Assembly: GCA_963739375.1 (NCBI GenBank)
Contig: CAVUAF010000014.1
Span: 1 to 64,000, forward strand
Direction of reading: 5' to 3'
From: CAVUAF01 sp963739375
Lineage (GTDB): Bacteria > Acidobacteriota > Terriglobia > Terriglobales > Acidobacteriaceae
Length of the DNA stretch: 64,000 nt
Below the pieces are notes generated by a model. The model saw only the letters and a program-made list of their open reading frames with translations, was not told the DNA's origin and made no database searches. Positions 19,541 through 30,730 of the stretch are shown piece by piece (positions within the stretch are counted from its first letter, which is position 1; each line of letters starts with the position of its first letter). A program made the position numbers and the translations under genes.

Positions 19541-19576
19541 AAAAAGAAAAAGGGCGCCGGCTCGCGCCGGCGCCCT
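19541..19576 (-). terminator. Intrinsic terminator of the 19596-21479 gene
   Basis: On the minus strand, a perfect stem GGGCGCCGGC-GCGA-GCCGGCGCCC is followed by TTTTTCTTTTTT. It starts 19 bases after the stop codon. This is the clearest intrinsic terminator in the window and implies strong expression of the upstream gene. Confidence 0.9.
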
Positions 19577-19595
19577 CGGTAGGGAGCAGCAGTTC

Positions 19596-21479
19596 TTAGT
19601 GGTTCAGGGTCTCGCCAAAGCCCGTCGGCGCCGTAATGCTACGCGTCGTGGAGCTCATGACATTTGCCGCGTAGGCAAACGCATTGGCGCCCTGGAAGAC
19701 CACGCCGTTGCCGTGCCCGTAAGTGAACGCGGTCACGGCGATGATGTAGCCTTCGAAGTTGGTAGCGGTGGTCAAACCCGCCGCGCGAGCCATTGCCAGC
19801 AGACCGCTGGTGGTGGTGCCACCCACGATCGCGCAGGCTGCCGCCGTGCCCGGAACCAGACGGCCGTTGGTGTCAAGACCGCGGCAAGCGGTCGGACCCA
19901 ACCCGCCCGGGGCGGAAACGTCGGTGTTGACCGCAAACGTCACTGGAGTGGTAGTGGCGGCGGACGGGTCTTCACCAAAGAAGTAGAACTTGATGCCGCC
20001 CGTCTGCGCGCCCCCGTTGCCAGCGGCAGCCGCGCCGCCGATCGAGAACCCAACACCGGTATCGTTACCGGTGTTCGCCACCTGGATACCGGTGATGAAA
20101 CCGGATGCGGTGGTTACGTAGGAGTACATCAGGATGGTGTTGACCGGGTTGATGGTGAACCAGTTGCCACTGAACGCGTTACGCGTGGTGGCGCTGGCCG
20201 AGGTGTTGGCGGCAACGTAACGCGGAATCGCGGCCGCGTTCACATCGTCGACGCCGGTACCCGCCGCCGAGCCCGGACCAAACGACCCATGCAGGGTCGC
20301 CGTGCCCGCGCCGCTGCTGGCGGCTATGAGAACACCTACCGCCGGGTTGACGGCCGTGGTCGGAACGCCGGCCGCGGCAGCAGCGCTGCCCACGGCGAGG
20401 TTGAAGACAGCGGTGGTGTTGTTCTTGGTGGTGTCATAAATCGCCGAGCAAGCCGCCGGTCCCACGCAGGTGACCGCACCGGAGCGCGACGTAAAGATCA
20501 CGCCGGCGGCGAGGGACCCGTTTGCGGACGTCGAGATCGTCGCCGGGAAGGTGACGGTTACGCCCGAGGGGATCGAGGTGCCGGCATCAAGGACCAGGCT
20601 GGTGGCGTTGGTGGCGATGTCCTGCGACACGCCGCTGACGCAACCCGCGCCCGTGGTGCAAGCTGTGCCCGGCTCGCGGAAGCCGTTGGGGAAGGTCGCC
20701 CCTTCGGCGAGGGTGAAGATCGCGGGAAGGGCGGACGTCAGCGTCCCGCCCGAACTCTGGTTGCCGCAACCCAGCACGGAGCCGTTGGCAATGGCAATAC
20801 CGCAAACACCGGTGCCGCCGACGCCGGTCTTGGTCAGATCCAGCGTCTTCAAGGCGGTTCCGACGGGGGTGGTCACGGTTGTTAGTGTGGTCGCGGGGGC
20901 AATCGCCGAGACCGTTACCGAAACGTTGGCGCCCGCCGTCAGGGGAGTCGCGTCCACGCGCAGGTTCTTGAGGCGGAAAGCTGAACCCGCGGCAGTGCCG
21001 ACGATGTCGCCGACCGTACCCTGCTGCTGCACGGTCACGGTGATGACCGTCTGCGGGGTGCCGCCGGGCGCCAGACCGACGGTCGAACTGGCCAGAATGA
21101 CCAGGCCGGAGCCGATCGGGACGGCGCTGTCATACACGTCGAAGTTCGCGTTGGTGGCAGCGTTGATGCTGGTCGGGTTGGTGAGGGTCGCGTTGTAGGT
21201 CAGACGGAAAATGTTGTTGACGGCGAAGCAATTCAGGCCTGCGCCGGTGTCACTGACCACCACATCCGAAAGGCGCTCGGTCTGGCCTTCCTGGTTGAGT
21301 TTGGCCGGGGGGACGGGGACTGTCGTGTTCAGCGTGATCTGGGCCGTACCGGTGCTGGGCAGCGGGTCCGGCGAAACCGAACTGACAATCGTCACGACGC
21401 ACACGCCCCAAGCTGTGCCGGGGACCAGCGCCAAAGCGAGGATCCCAGCCAAGAGGTAACCAAAGAGTTTTTTACTCAT
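19596..21479 (-). CDS. Secreted Thr/Ala/Gly-rich surface-type protein
   Basis: 627 residues. Signal peptide MSKKLFGYLLAGILALALVPGTAWG. The mature protein is Thr-, Ala-, Gly- and Val-rich with few Lys/Arg, typical of beta-rich extracellular proteins. Eight or more Cys residues are spread as probable disulfide pairs (GVCGIAIANGSVLGCG, GTACTTGAGCVSG). The C-terminal part (FYFFGED, FEGYIIAVTAF, NAFAYAANVMS) is the most structured. No catalytic motif or known domain is recognised. Strong terminator and single-gene unit suggest an abundant exported protein. Confidence 0.65.
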   Translation of the reverse strand: MSKKLFGYLLAGILALALVPGTAWGVCVVTIVSSVSPDPLPSTGTAQITLNTTVPVPPAKLNQEGQTERLSDVVVSDTGAGLNCFAVNNIFRLTYNATLTNPTSINAATNANFDVYDSAVPIGSGLVILASSTVGLAPGGTPQTVITVTVQQQGTVGDIVGTAAGSAFRLKNLRVDATPLTAGANVSVTVSAIAPATTLTTVTTPVGTALKTLDLTKTGVGGTGVCGIAIANGSVLGCGNQSSGGTLTSALPAIFTLAEGATFPNGFREPGTACTTGAGCVSGVSQDIATNATSLVLDAGTSIPSGVTVTFPATISTSANGSLAAGVIFTSRSGAVTCVGPAACSAIYDTTKNNTTAVFNLAVGSAAAAAGVPTTAVNPAVGVLIAASSGAGTATLHGSFGPGSAAGTGVDDVNAAAIPRYVAANTSASATTRNAFSGNWFTINPVNTILMYSYVTTASGFITGIQVANTGNDTGVGFSIGGAAAAGNGGAQTGGIKFYFFGEDPSAATTTPVTFAVNTDVSAPGGLGPTACRGLDTNGRLVPGTAAACAIVGGTTTSGLLAMARAAGLTTATNFEGYIIAVTAFTYGHGNGVVFQGANAFAYAANVMSSTTRSITAPTGFGETLNH

Positions 21480-21785
21480 TTGCGTGCTCTGCTCCTTAAG
21501 AGTTGTAAATCTGTTTTGCGGTGGACAGCTCGGATCCCGAAGTACGTATCACTCGGCGTTCACGTGTGCCACCAAAACTTACGACCTGGTACCGCCACTA
21601 CATCGAAGCCACGGCCGAACTTGTAAGTGCTGCTTACAGTGCGTTTGGGGAAAACTGCGGGTTTTTTATCGTCCGTGCCCCAAAATGTCAAGCGCTTTTT
21701 TCCCGGTGTTAACCTTTCTTGCACTCCCCGAAAGGCCACTGTACACTTGGAGAATTCCAATTTCCCGCTGCATTCTCAGCCGCAC
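21480..21785. other. Divergent intergenic region (306 bp)
   Basis: Separates the minus-strand secreted protein from the plus-strand TPR protein. It holds a small perfect hairpin TGTAAG-TGCTG-CTTACA (about 21623-21639) and a weak AAAAC-TGCGG-GTTTT hairpin (about 21653-21667). On the minus strand AAGGAG lies 12 bases before the secreted-protein ATG. No ORF with coding character and no clear -35/-10 pair could be chosen. Confidence 0.5.
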
Positions 21786-23822
21786 ATGAACTCATTCCGG
21801 CGTCACTTTTTGGTTGCGCTCCTGCTGGCTGCCCTCGGCCTGGTCGCCTACTGGGGCTCGCTGCGCAACGGTTTCGTCTGGGACGACAACTTCCAGATCG
21901 GCCGCAATCCCTACATCCACGCCACACAGCCGTGGTTGCGGCTGCTGACCTCGGACGTCTGGGGCTACATTCGCGGCGGCCAGGTCGGCTTGAGCAATTA
22001 CTACCGCCCGCTGCAGATGCTAACCTACCGCCTGGTGGCCGAAGCCGCCGGACTGGACCCGACAGCATACCACGCCGTCAGCCTTTTGTTGCACATTTTT
22101 GCCAGCCTGGCGGCCTACGGATTGATGTTCCAACTCTCGCGGCGGCAGGGAGTGGCGGCGGCCGCGGGTGTGCTGTTTGCCACACACCCCATCCACAGCG
22201 AAGCCGTGCTCTGGATCGCGGCCCTGACCGAGTTGGGTTGCGCGCTGTTTTATTTCGTCGCCGGCACGTTGTTTCTGATGGCCTACCGCGAGCCGCCGCC
22301 GACGTTGCCGGCGGGAAAAAAATCGCGGAAACCAATCGCTCCCGTGGTGGATCGCTACCGCCGCCGCTGGCTGGTGGGCGCGTCCGTGCTCTCGTTTTTC
22401 GTGGCCATCCTGTGGAAGGAGATGGCGCTCACGTTGCCGGTCGTGATCGCGGTGTACGTCTTCTTCACCGACGCGCAGGCATCGTGGAGGGCGCGGCTGC
22501 AGCGGGCGGCGTGGCGCTCGCTTCCCTACTGGGCGGCGATTGCCGTGTACGTGCCGATTCGCATGGCGGTGCTGGGTTACTTTTCCATCGTGCAGCACGG
22601 CTGGGTGCTGACGCCGTCGGAGTATGTGCTGAGCACGATCGAACTGCTGGGCAAATACTGGCTCAAGCTGCTGCTGCCGCTCAACCTGAACGCGTATCAC
22701 ATGTTTTACCCGGCGCGCACTTTGCTGGAAGCGCGGGCGCTCGGCGCCATCGTGTTCCTCGTGGTGGCGGCCGCGCTGGTGCTGGGAGGGATGCGCCGGC
22801 GGCCGCTGCCGGCGTTCTGCGCGGCGTGGGTGTTCCTGACCCTGGTGCCGGTCCTCAACCTTCGCGGGGTCGGCGAAAACGTGTTTGCCGAGCGCTATCT
22901 CTACATCCCTTCCCTGGGTTTCTGTCTGCTGGCGGCGTGGCTGGGGGCGGAAGCACTGCAGCGCCTGCCGCGGCGCATGGCGGGCACGGTGGCAGCCGCC
23001 ACCCTGGTGGTAGTGGCGGCTCTCGGTACCGTGGCGGCGGCGCACCGGGTTGCGGTGTGGCAAAGCGACTACACGCTCTACGCCGATTCGGTCGCCAAGT
23101 CGCCGGGCGCGGCCCTGATGCACGCCTCACTGGCGCAGATTCTGCGCGACGAGAAAGGCGACTTCGCGGGCGCCCGCCGCGAATACGAGGTCGCCCTGCG
23201 CGTCGCGCAGGAAGAAAGCCCGCCCAACAAGCTGCAGATGGCGAACGCTTACGTGGGCCTGTCGGGCATCGCGACGCATGAGCGCGATTTCCAGCGCGCT
23301 CTCGCCACCGTCAACCAGGCGCTGGCGATCGACGACAAGTTGCCGGGCGCGCATCTGGCCAAGGGCATCATCGTGCTGCAAATGGGGCACCTCGAAGAGG
23401 CGCGCGTTCTGCTCGAAGAGTCGCACAAATATTTCCCCTACGATGAAGTGGCGCTGAATGGCCTCGGCATCATCGCGTTGGCGCGCCGCGACTACCCCAC
23501 CGCGGTCGACTACTTCCGGCAGACGGTGGAATTCGTCCCCCAATACGCCGATGGCTTTAACAACCTGGGGCGCGCCTACCTCGAGATGGGCGACCGGAAC
23601 CACGCTCTCTCCGCGTTCCAGCGCGCCGTGGAACTGGCGCCGCAGAACGCGCTGTTCCACACCAACTACGGGGTGGCGCTGGGGCGCGCTGACCGGCTGC
23701 CCGAGGCGCGCGGGCAATTTGAACGGGCCCTCGTCCTCAGTCCGGGATTCGTACCCGCCCAGCAGAACCTGCAGTTGCTGCAGCAGCTCGAGAGCCAGCG
23801 CGCGGCCGCACCACGGCGCTGA
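21786..23822 (+). CDS. TMTC-like membrane protein with C-terminal TPR repeats
   Basis: 678 residues. The N-terminal half has about ten membrane helices. The first periplasmic loop, WGSLRNGFVWDDNFQIGRNPYI, carries the Asp-Asp pair typical of GT-C O-mannosyltransferase-like TMTC proteins, then LLHIFASLAAYGL and FATHPIHSEAVLWIAALTEL. From about residue 450 come five or six TPR units (FAGARREYEVALRVAQEE, YPTAVDYFRQTVEFVPQYADGFNNLGRAYLEMG). Likely a membrane glycosyltransferase or scaffold; donor and acceptor unknown. The frame is open upstream, but the ATG at 21786 begins the first hydrophobic helix. Confidence 0.75.
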   Translation: MNSFRRHFLVALLLAALGLVAYWGSLRNGFVWDDNFQIGRNPYIHATQPWLRLLTSDVWGYIRGGQVGLSNYYRPLQMLTYRLVAEAAGLDPTAYHAVSLLLHIFASLAAYGLMFQLSRRQGVAAAAGVLFATHPIHSEAVLWIAALTELGCALFYFVAGTLFLMAYREPPPTLPAGKKSRKPIAPVVDRYRRRWLVGASVLSFFVAILWKEMALTLPVVIAVYVFFTDAQASWRARLQRAAWRSLPYWAAIAVYVPIRMAVLGYFSIVQHGWVLTPSEYVLSTIELLGKYWLKLLLPLNLNAYHMFYPARTLLEARALGAIVFLVVAAALVLGGMRRRPLPAFCAAWVFLTLVPVLNLRGVGENVFAERYLYIPSLGFCLLAAWLGAEALQRLPRRMAGTVAAATLVVVAALGTVAAAHRVAVWQSDYTLYADSVAKSPGAALMHASLAQILRDEKGDFAGARREYEVALRVAQEESPPNKLQMANAYVGLSGIATHERDFQRALATVNQALAIDDKLPGAHLAKGIIVLQMGHLEEARVLLEESHKYFPYDEVALNGLGIIALARRDYPTAVDYFRQTVEFVPQYADGFNNLGRAYLEMGDRNHALSAFQRAVELAPQNALFHTNYGVALGRADRLPEARGQFERALVLSPGFVPAQQNLQLLQQLESQRAAAPRR

Positions 23823-23885
23823 CCGCAGCGCCGGCCCGGGGCGGTTGAGGCCGGGCGCGCGACCCGGTATCATCGGGGCGCCGGC

Positions 23886-24662
23886 ATGGAACTCATCTCG
23901 CCCACCGAAATCGCGAAGGAGAAGGTTGGCGCCGTCCAGGACTACTCGCACCTGGCGGGGCGCTCGCTCGCCAACCTGTTTGGTCATCCCCGCTACATCG
24001 CGGAAACGCTGCAGCAGGCGGACACGATCGGGGTGGGGTCGCTGCCCATCGTGGTGCTGACCGGCTTTTTCACCGGCGCGGTGCTGGCGCTGAACACCTC
24101 GACCACGCTGCAGAAATTCGGTTCGCTGTCGCTGACCGGGCAGCTGGTCTCCATCTCGATGGTGCGCGAGTTGGGGCCGGTGCTGACGGCGCTCATGGTC
24201 GCCGGGCGCAATGCCAGCGGCATGGCCAGCGAACTTGGTTCCATGAAGGTGACCGAGCAGATTGACGCCATGCGCGCGCTCGGCACCGACCCTACGAAGA
24301 AGCTGGTGACGCCGCGGGTGCTGGCCACCACGGTGATGCTCTTCTTTCTCAGCATTATTTCCGACCTGGTAGGGCTGGCCGGCGGCTGGTTTGTGGCGCG
24401 CTTCCTGCTCGGGCTCGACAGCCGCCAGTACTGGACCCAGGCCTACCAGCAACTCGCTTACTCCGACGTGGTGATCGGCCTGGTGAAGCCGATCTTCTTC
24501 GGCTTCATCATCGCCTCGGTGGGCTGCTACTACGGCCTGGCGACGCGCGGCGGCACCCAGGGCGTGGGCCGCTCCACCACCCAGGCGGTGGTGGCGGCCT
24601 CGGTCCTTATCATTGGCGTGGATTTCTTCCTGACGCGTTTCCTGATGGTCCTTTTGTCCTGA
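23886..24662 (+). CDS. mlaE: MlaE-family ABC transporter permease
   Basis: 258 residues with the complete MlaE/YrbE fold. Landmarks are FFTGAVLALNTSTTLQKFG, the long conserved VRELGPVLTALMVAGRNASG, MKVTEQIDAMRALGTDP, RVLATTVMLFFLS and GCYYGLATRGGTQGVG. MlaE with MlaF moves phospholipids between inner and outer membrane, using an MCE protein (MlaD) that is not in the window. The stop overlaps the mlaF start (TGATG). Confidence 0.95.
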   Translation: MELISPTEIAKEKVGAVQDYSHLAGRSLANLFGHPRYIAETLQQADTIGVGSLPIVVLTGFFTGAVLALNTSTTLQKFGSLSLTGQLVSISMVRELGPVLTALMVAGRNASGMASELGSMKVTEQIDAMRALGTDPTKKLVTPRVLATTVMLFFLSIISDLVGLAGGWFVARFLLGLDSRQYWTQAYQQLAYSDVVIGLVKPIFFGFIIASVGCYYGLATRGGTQGVGRSTTQAVVAASVLIIGVDFFLTRFLMVLLS

Positions 24663-25507
24663 TGTTTGCTCCCGGCACCACCGTGACGCCGTTGCCGCCG
24701 CCCGTCGCGGCGAGCGAGCCCGCGATTGTTTTCGACGAGGTGGCGATTGCCTTCGAGGGCAACGAGGTGCTGCGCGGGGTCTCGTTCGCGCTCCCTCACG
24801 GCGAGACCAAGGTGCTGCTGGGCATCTCCGGCTCCGGCAAGAGCACCCTGCTGAAGCTGGCGCTCGGCCTGCAGCAGCCGGATGCCGGCCGCATCTACGT
24901 GCTGGGGCGCGAGGTCACCGCGCTCTCCGAGGAGGAGCTGTTCGAGCTGCGCGCCCACATCGGCATGGTCTTCCAGGAGAGCGCGCTGTTCGATTCGCTG
25001 ACCGTCAAGGAGAACGTGGCCTACCGCCTGGTCGAAGACCACGCGCTCGGCGCCGACGAGGTCACCGCCCGGGTCACCGAGGCGCTGCGTTTCGTGGAGC
25101 TGGAGCACACGCTCGACATGTTTCCCGCCGAGCTCTCCGGCGGCATGCGGCGGCGCGTGGCCATTGCCCGCGCCATCGTCACCCGGCCGCAGGTGCTGCT
25201 CTACGATTCTCCCACCGGCGGACTTGATCCCATCACCTCGACCACCATCATCGAGCTGGTCCTGAAGGAACGCGACGTCTACAAGAGCAGCGCCCTGATG
25301 GTGACCCACCGGCTGCAGGACGCCTACGTCATGGCCACGCACCGCTTCGACCAGCAGCAGAACCGCATGGTGGCGCTCGACCCGGGCAGCGGCCCCGCCG
25401 TGAAAACGTCTTTCCTGCTGCTGCGCGAGGGCAAAGTCGTGTTCGACGGCGATGCCACGGAGTTGACGTCGAACCGCGACCCCTACATCCGCGACTACAT
25501 TTCGTGA
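24662..25507 (+). CDS. mlaF: MlaF-family ABC transporter ATP-binding protein
   Basis: 281 residues. Walker A LLGISGSGKSTLLKL, Q-loop IGMVFQESALFDSLTV (typical of MlaF), signature ELSGGMRRRVAIARAI, Walker B QVLLYDSPTGGLDP and switch MVTHRLQDA. The usual Walker B Glu is replaced: LLYDSPTGGLD rather than LLYDEPTGGLD, so Ser occupies the catalytic Glu position. Either a real variant with altered hydrolysis or a base error (GAG to TCT would need several changes, so a real variant is more likely). Translationally coupled to mlaE. Confidence 0.93.
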   Translation: MFAPGTTVTPLPPPVAASEPAIVFDEVAIAFEGNEVLRGVSFALPHGETKVLLGISGSGKSTLLKLALGLQQPDAGRIYVLGREVTALSEEELFELRAHIGMVFQESALFDSLTVKENVAYRLVEDHALGADEVTARVTEALRFVELEHTLDMFPAELSGGMRRRVAIARAIVTRPQVLLYDSPTGGLDPITSTTIIELVLKERDVYKSSALMVTHRLQDAYVMATHRFDQQQNRMVALDPGSGPAVKTSFLLLREGKVVFDGDATELTSNRDPYIRDYIS

Positions 25508-25527
25508 CCGTTGATCGCCGGCGGGTC

Positions 25528-25549
25528 TCGTAAGGGCGCGCCCTTACGA
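25528..25549. terminator. Perfect 22-bp palindrome between convergent genes
   Basis: The sequence TCGTAAGGGCG and its exact reverse complement abut with no loop. It lies between the convergent mlaF and mqnA stops and could end transcription in both directions, although no T-tract follows. Its core also occurs in the large palindrome at 19384. Confidence 0.5.
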
Positions 25550-25560
25550 AAGACGCTGCC

Positions 25561-26406
25561 TCATTGCGGGGGAGGTGCGGCGGCCCCGGCCTCGAGGAAA
25601 CGCAGCGGCGATGGCGCCGGCAGAATCTTCTCCTCGGCGGCGAGCTGGAGGAAGAGTTCCAGCCCGGCCAGCACTTCGGCATTCAGGGAATAAAGGACGC
25701 TTTCGGTGAGATAGGAACGCACGGCGGACTCGCTGATGCCGACGCGCGGCGCCCACGCGCGCGCCAGCACGTCGAGGCTTTCCGGCTGCAGGCCATGGTC
25801 GCGCGACCGGCGAAAGTGTTCCGCCATCTCCGGGCGCGCGGCGCCGGCGCGCGCCGCCCAGAAGGCGAAGCAAAAAGCGCGGCCGGTCATGGCGTGCCAC
25901 GCCTCCGCCAGGTCCACCACGTGGTAGCGGGTGCGGTCCACGCGCAAGGCGCTGTCGCCGATAAGCAGGGCGGCATCGCCGGCAGCGAGCATGGCCTCGA
26001 GCTGCGGCTCATGGCGCAGGAACTGGCGGGCGCGGGTGCCGTCGGGGAGCGCCGGAAACCAGCGGCGGAAGAGCAGCTCGCAGAGCGCCACCGAGGTGCG
26101 CGACGCGGTGTCGGCCGCCACCGTGCGCACCTGCTCCAGCGGCAGCCGGCTGACCAGCAAAATCGAGCGCACGGCAGCGCGCGCGGCAATGGCCACGTCG
26201 GGCAGGATCACCAGGTCGGGAATCGTGAGATACGTGACCGCGGGAATCAGGCCGACGTCGGCCTGCCCGCGGCGCAGGGCCTCGGCGCAGAGCGACGGGA
26301 TGGTGTAGCGGATCTCGTACGCGCGCCGCAGCGGGGTGCGCTCGAAGTCCCACATCAGCGGCGCGGTGTTGAGGAAGGAGATCGCCGAAATGCGCGGGCG
26401 GCCCAT
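25561..26406 (-). CDS. mqnA: Chorismate dehydratase MqnA (futalosine pathway)
   Basis: 281 residues. First enzyme of futalosine-dependent menaquinone synthesis, dehydrating chorismate to 3-enolpyruvylbenzoate. Landmarks are RISAISFLNTAPLMWDF, RRGQADVGLIPAVTYL, VADTASRTSVALCELLF-like AADTASRTSVALCELL, ALLIGDSAL and FCFAFWAAR. These follow the MqnA/MqnD periplasmic-binding fold. The frame is open upstream to 27039 over dprA antisense, but the ATG at 26406 begins the conserved protein. Together with mqnC at 31.3 kb it shows that this organism uses the alternative menaquinone route. Confidence 0.92.
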   Translation of the reverse strand: MGRPRISAISFLNTAPLMWDFERTPLRRAYEIRYTIPSLCAEALRRGQADVGLIPAVTYLTIPDLVILPDVAIAARAAVRSILLVSRLPLEQVRTVAADTASRTSVALCELLFRRWFPALPDGTRARQFLRHEPQLEAMLAAGDAALLIGDSALRVDRTRYHVVDLAEAWHAMTGRAFCFAFWAARAGAARPEMAEHFRRSRDHGLQPESLDVLARAWAPRVGISESAVRSYLTESVLYSLNAEVLAGLELFLQLAAEEKILPAPSPLRFLEAGAAAPPPQ

Positions 26407-26526
26407 GGAGACTGCGATTCTAACAAAGCGGCGGCGCCGGATTTCGGCGCGCCTGACGTTGACAGCGCACGCGGGCGCTGGATAGAGTCCGGCGTTCAGT
26501 GCGGGGCGTGGTGAGGGGAGGGCTTC

Positions 26527-27684
26527 GTGGCAAGCCCATCGGCAGCACGGCGCAGCGAGGCGGCCGTTTACTGGCTGGCCTTGGCGCTGACGCCGCAGCT
26601 GGGGCCAACCCGCACGCGCCGCCTGGTAGAACGTTTTGCCGGCGTGGAGAACATCTTTCACGCCTCGCTCACCGAACTGGAAGCGGCGGGGATTCCCGCG
26701 CCGGCCGCGCAGGCCATCTTCAACGGCCAGTCGCTCAGCGCCGCCGAGGAAGAGCTGGTGCGGGCCGCCGCCGCCGGCGCCGCCGTCATCTGCTATCACG
26801 ACGCGCCCTATCCGCCGCTGCTCAAGCAGATCTACGATCCGCCGCCGGTGCTCTATGTGCGCGGCAACGCGGAAGCGCTGGCCGCGCCGGGCATCGCTAT
26901 CGTAGGCACGCGGCATCCCACGCCCTACGGACTCGGCATGGCCGAGCGGCTGGCCTGCGACCTGGCAAACCGCGGCCTGGCCATCACCAGCGGGCTGGCG
27001 CGCGGCGTGGACGCGGCCGCGCATCGCGGCGCCGTGCACGCCAGGGGCAAGAGCATCGCGGTGCTGGGCACGGGCGTGGACGTGATCTATCCGCGGGAAA
27101 ACACGCGGCTCGCCGACGAGCTGCTGGAACTCGGCGGCGCCCTGGTGAGCGAGTTCGCCATCGGCACCTTTGCCGCGCCGCAGAACTTCCCCATCCGCAA
27201 CCGCGTCATCAGCGGGCTGGCCCTGGGGGTGCTGGTGGTGGAGGCGGGCGAGTACAGCGGCACCCGCATTACGGCGCGCTGCGCCCTGGAGCAGAACCGC
27301 GAGCTTTTCGCCGTCCCCGGCAACGTGACCAACAAGAATTCCTGGGGGCCGAACACGCTCATCAAGCAGGGCGCCAAGCTCACCGCCACCTGGGAAGACG
27401 TATGGGAAGAGCTGCCCGACGAGCTGCGCGTGCGGCTGGCGCCGGCGGCGGCTGAATCCGGCGCCCCGGCGGCCGCATCTCTATTTCAGGAGACCAGTCT
27501 CCCCCCGCACGAACAGGCGCTCTACGCGTTGCTCAAAGCCGACGAATCAACCCACATTGATGAGCTGGTGGAAAAGCTGGAGGGAAAGCTGTCGTCATCG
27601 GAGATCTTCGCCGCCCTGTTTGAGCTGGAGCTAAGCGGAAAAATCCGGCAGATGCCGGGGAAGAATTACGTGCGGACGTTCTAG
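26527..27684 (+). CDS. dprA: DNA processing protein DprA (Smf)
   Basis: 385 residues. Loads RecA onto incoming single strands in natural transformation. GTG start preceded by GGGGAGG. N-terminal helical SAM-like domain, then the Rossmann core: IAIVGTRHPTPYGLGMAERLA, GLAITSGLARGVDAAAHRGAV, IAVLGTGVDVIYPRENTRL, SEFAIGTFAAPQNFPIRNRVISGLA and VVEAGEYSGTRITARCALEQ. A C-terminal winged-helix DprA_WH domain ends GKIRQMPGKNYVRTF. A 4HB element begins four bases after its TAG stop. Confidence 0.96.
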   Translation: MASPSAARRSEAAVYWLALALTPQLGPTRTRRLVERFAGVENIFHASLTELEAAGIPAPAAQAIFNGQSLSAAEEELVRAAAAGAAVICYHDAPYPPLLKQIYDPPPVLYVRGNAEALAAPGIAIVGTRHPTPYGLGMAERLACDLANRGLAITSGLARGVDAAAHRGAVHARGKSIAVLGTGVDVIYPRENTRLADELLELGGALVSEFAIGTFAAPQNFPIRNRVISGLALGVLVVEAGEYSGTRITARCALEQNRELFAVPGNVTNKNSWGPNTLIKQGAKLTATWEDVWEELPDELRVRLAPAAAESGAPAAASLFQETSLPPHEQALYALLKADESTHIDELVEKLEGKLSSSEIFAALFELELSGKIRQMPGKNYVRTF

Positions 27685-27687
27685 CGC

Positions 27688-28145
27688 GCTCTCCGCCTTC
27701 CGCTCTCCGCTTTCCGCTTTGGAGGTGGTGATGAAGAACTTCCGTGATTTGCGCGTATGGCAGGAGGCTCACCGATTGACCCTGGAGGTGTACGCGGCCA
27801 CGAAGAGCTTTCCCCGCGATGAGCTTTTCGGGTTGACGTCGCAGATTCGCCGCGCTGCCGTCTCCATCGAAGCTAACCTCGCCGAAGGCTGCGGCCGCGG
27901 TAGCGACGGCGAGCTCCAGCGCTTCGCACACATCGCGATGGGTTCCGCGAGCGAACTGGAATGTCATCTGGTGATTGCGCTGGACCTCGGCCTGCTCAAG
28001 CGGGAAGCCTACGAAGAGCTGTAAACCAGAATTGAGAACGTGCGTCGCATGTTGACAGGCCTGCAACAGACTCTCAGTACGTCAAAAGCCGTGTCGACGC
28101 ACTAATGTTCCAAGACGGACCGCGGAAAGCGGAGAGCGGAAGGCG
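27688..28145 (+). mobile_element. 4HB element A: four-helix-bundle gene between perfect inverted heptamer arrays
   Basis: Left array 27688-27720 is GCTCTCC, GCCTTCC, GCTCTCC, GCTTTCC, GCTTT. Right array 28122-28145 is GCGGAAA, GCGGAGA, GCGGAAG, GCG. The right array is the exact reverse complement of 27694-27717 over 24 bp. Between them lies one gene of the four-helix-bundle / 23S rRNA intervening-sequence protein family with its own ribosome binding site. The element begins four bases after the dprA stop and ends 67 bases before topA. Architecture is the same as elements at 45697 and 61593, with different repeat units. Confidence 0.75.
27731..28024 (+). CDS. Four-helix-bundle protein (IVP/S23 family), interrupted by a nonsense codon
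   Basis: ATG at 27731, five bases after GGAGG. 97 residues: MKNFRDLRVWQEAHRL, then the family signature FGLTSQIRRAAVSIEANLAE and GELQRFAHIAMGSASELE. The frame stops at TAA (28022-28024) but the conserved C terminus continues in the same frame to 28105 (ENVRRMLTGLQQTL). A single C-to-T change of CAA would explain it, giving a full length of 124. Such proteins form pentameric four-helix bundles; relatives are encoded inside 23S rRNA intervening sequences or assist diversity-generating retroelements (Avd). No reverse transcriptase is present here. Confidence 0.85.
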   Translation: MKNFRDLRVWQEAHRLTLEVYAATKSFPRDELFGLTSQIRRAAVSIEANLAEGCGRGSDGELQRFAHIAMGSASELECHLVIALDLGLLKREAYEEL

Positions 28146-28212
28146 TTTTCTCCCTCGCGCATGTTCGCGTGCTTCCGTCGTTCCATGCTAGGGTGTTTTC
28201 CAGGATAGGGTC

Positions 28213-30684
<2,472 letters not shown>

Positions 30685-30730
30685 GGGGCGCTCGAATTGC
30701 CGCTTCTGATTTCACCCTGGAGGAATTTTC

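Noticed and set aside
26407..27039. Extended N terminus for MqnA (open frame to 27039)
   Set aside because: The extension is antisense to dprA and has no similarity to MqnA; the conserved protein starts at 26406.
27731..28105. Diversity-generating retroelement based on the Avd-like 4HB protein
   Set aside because: No reverse transcriptase, template repeat or variable repeat is visible; the 4HB protein belongs to the broader IVP/S23 family.
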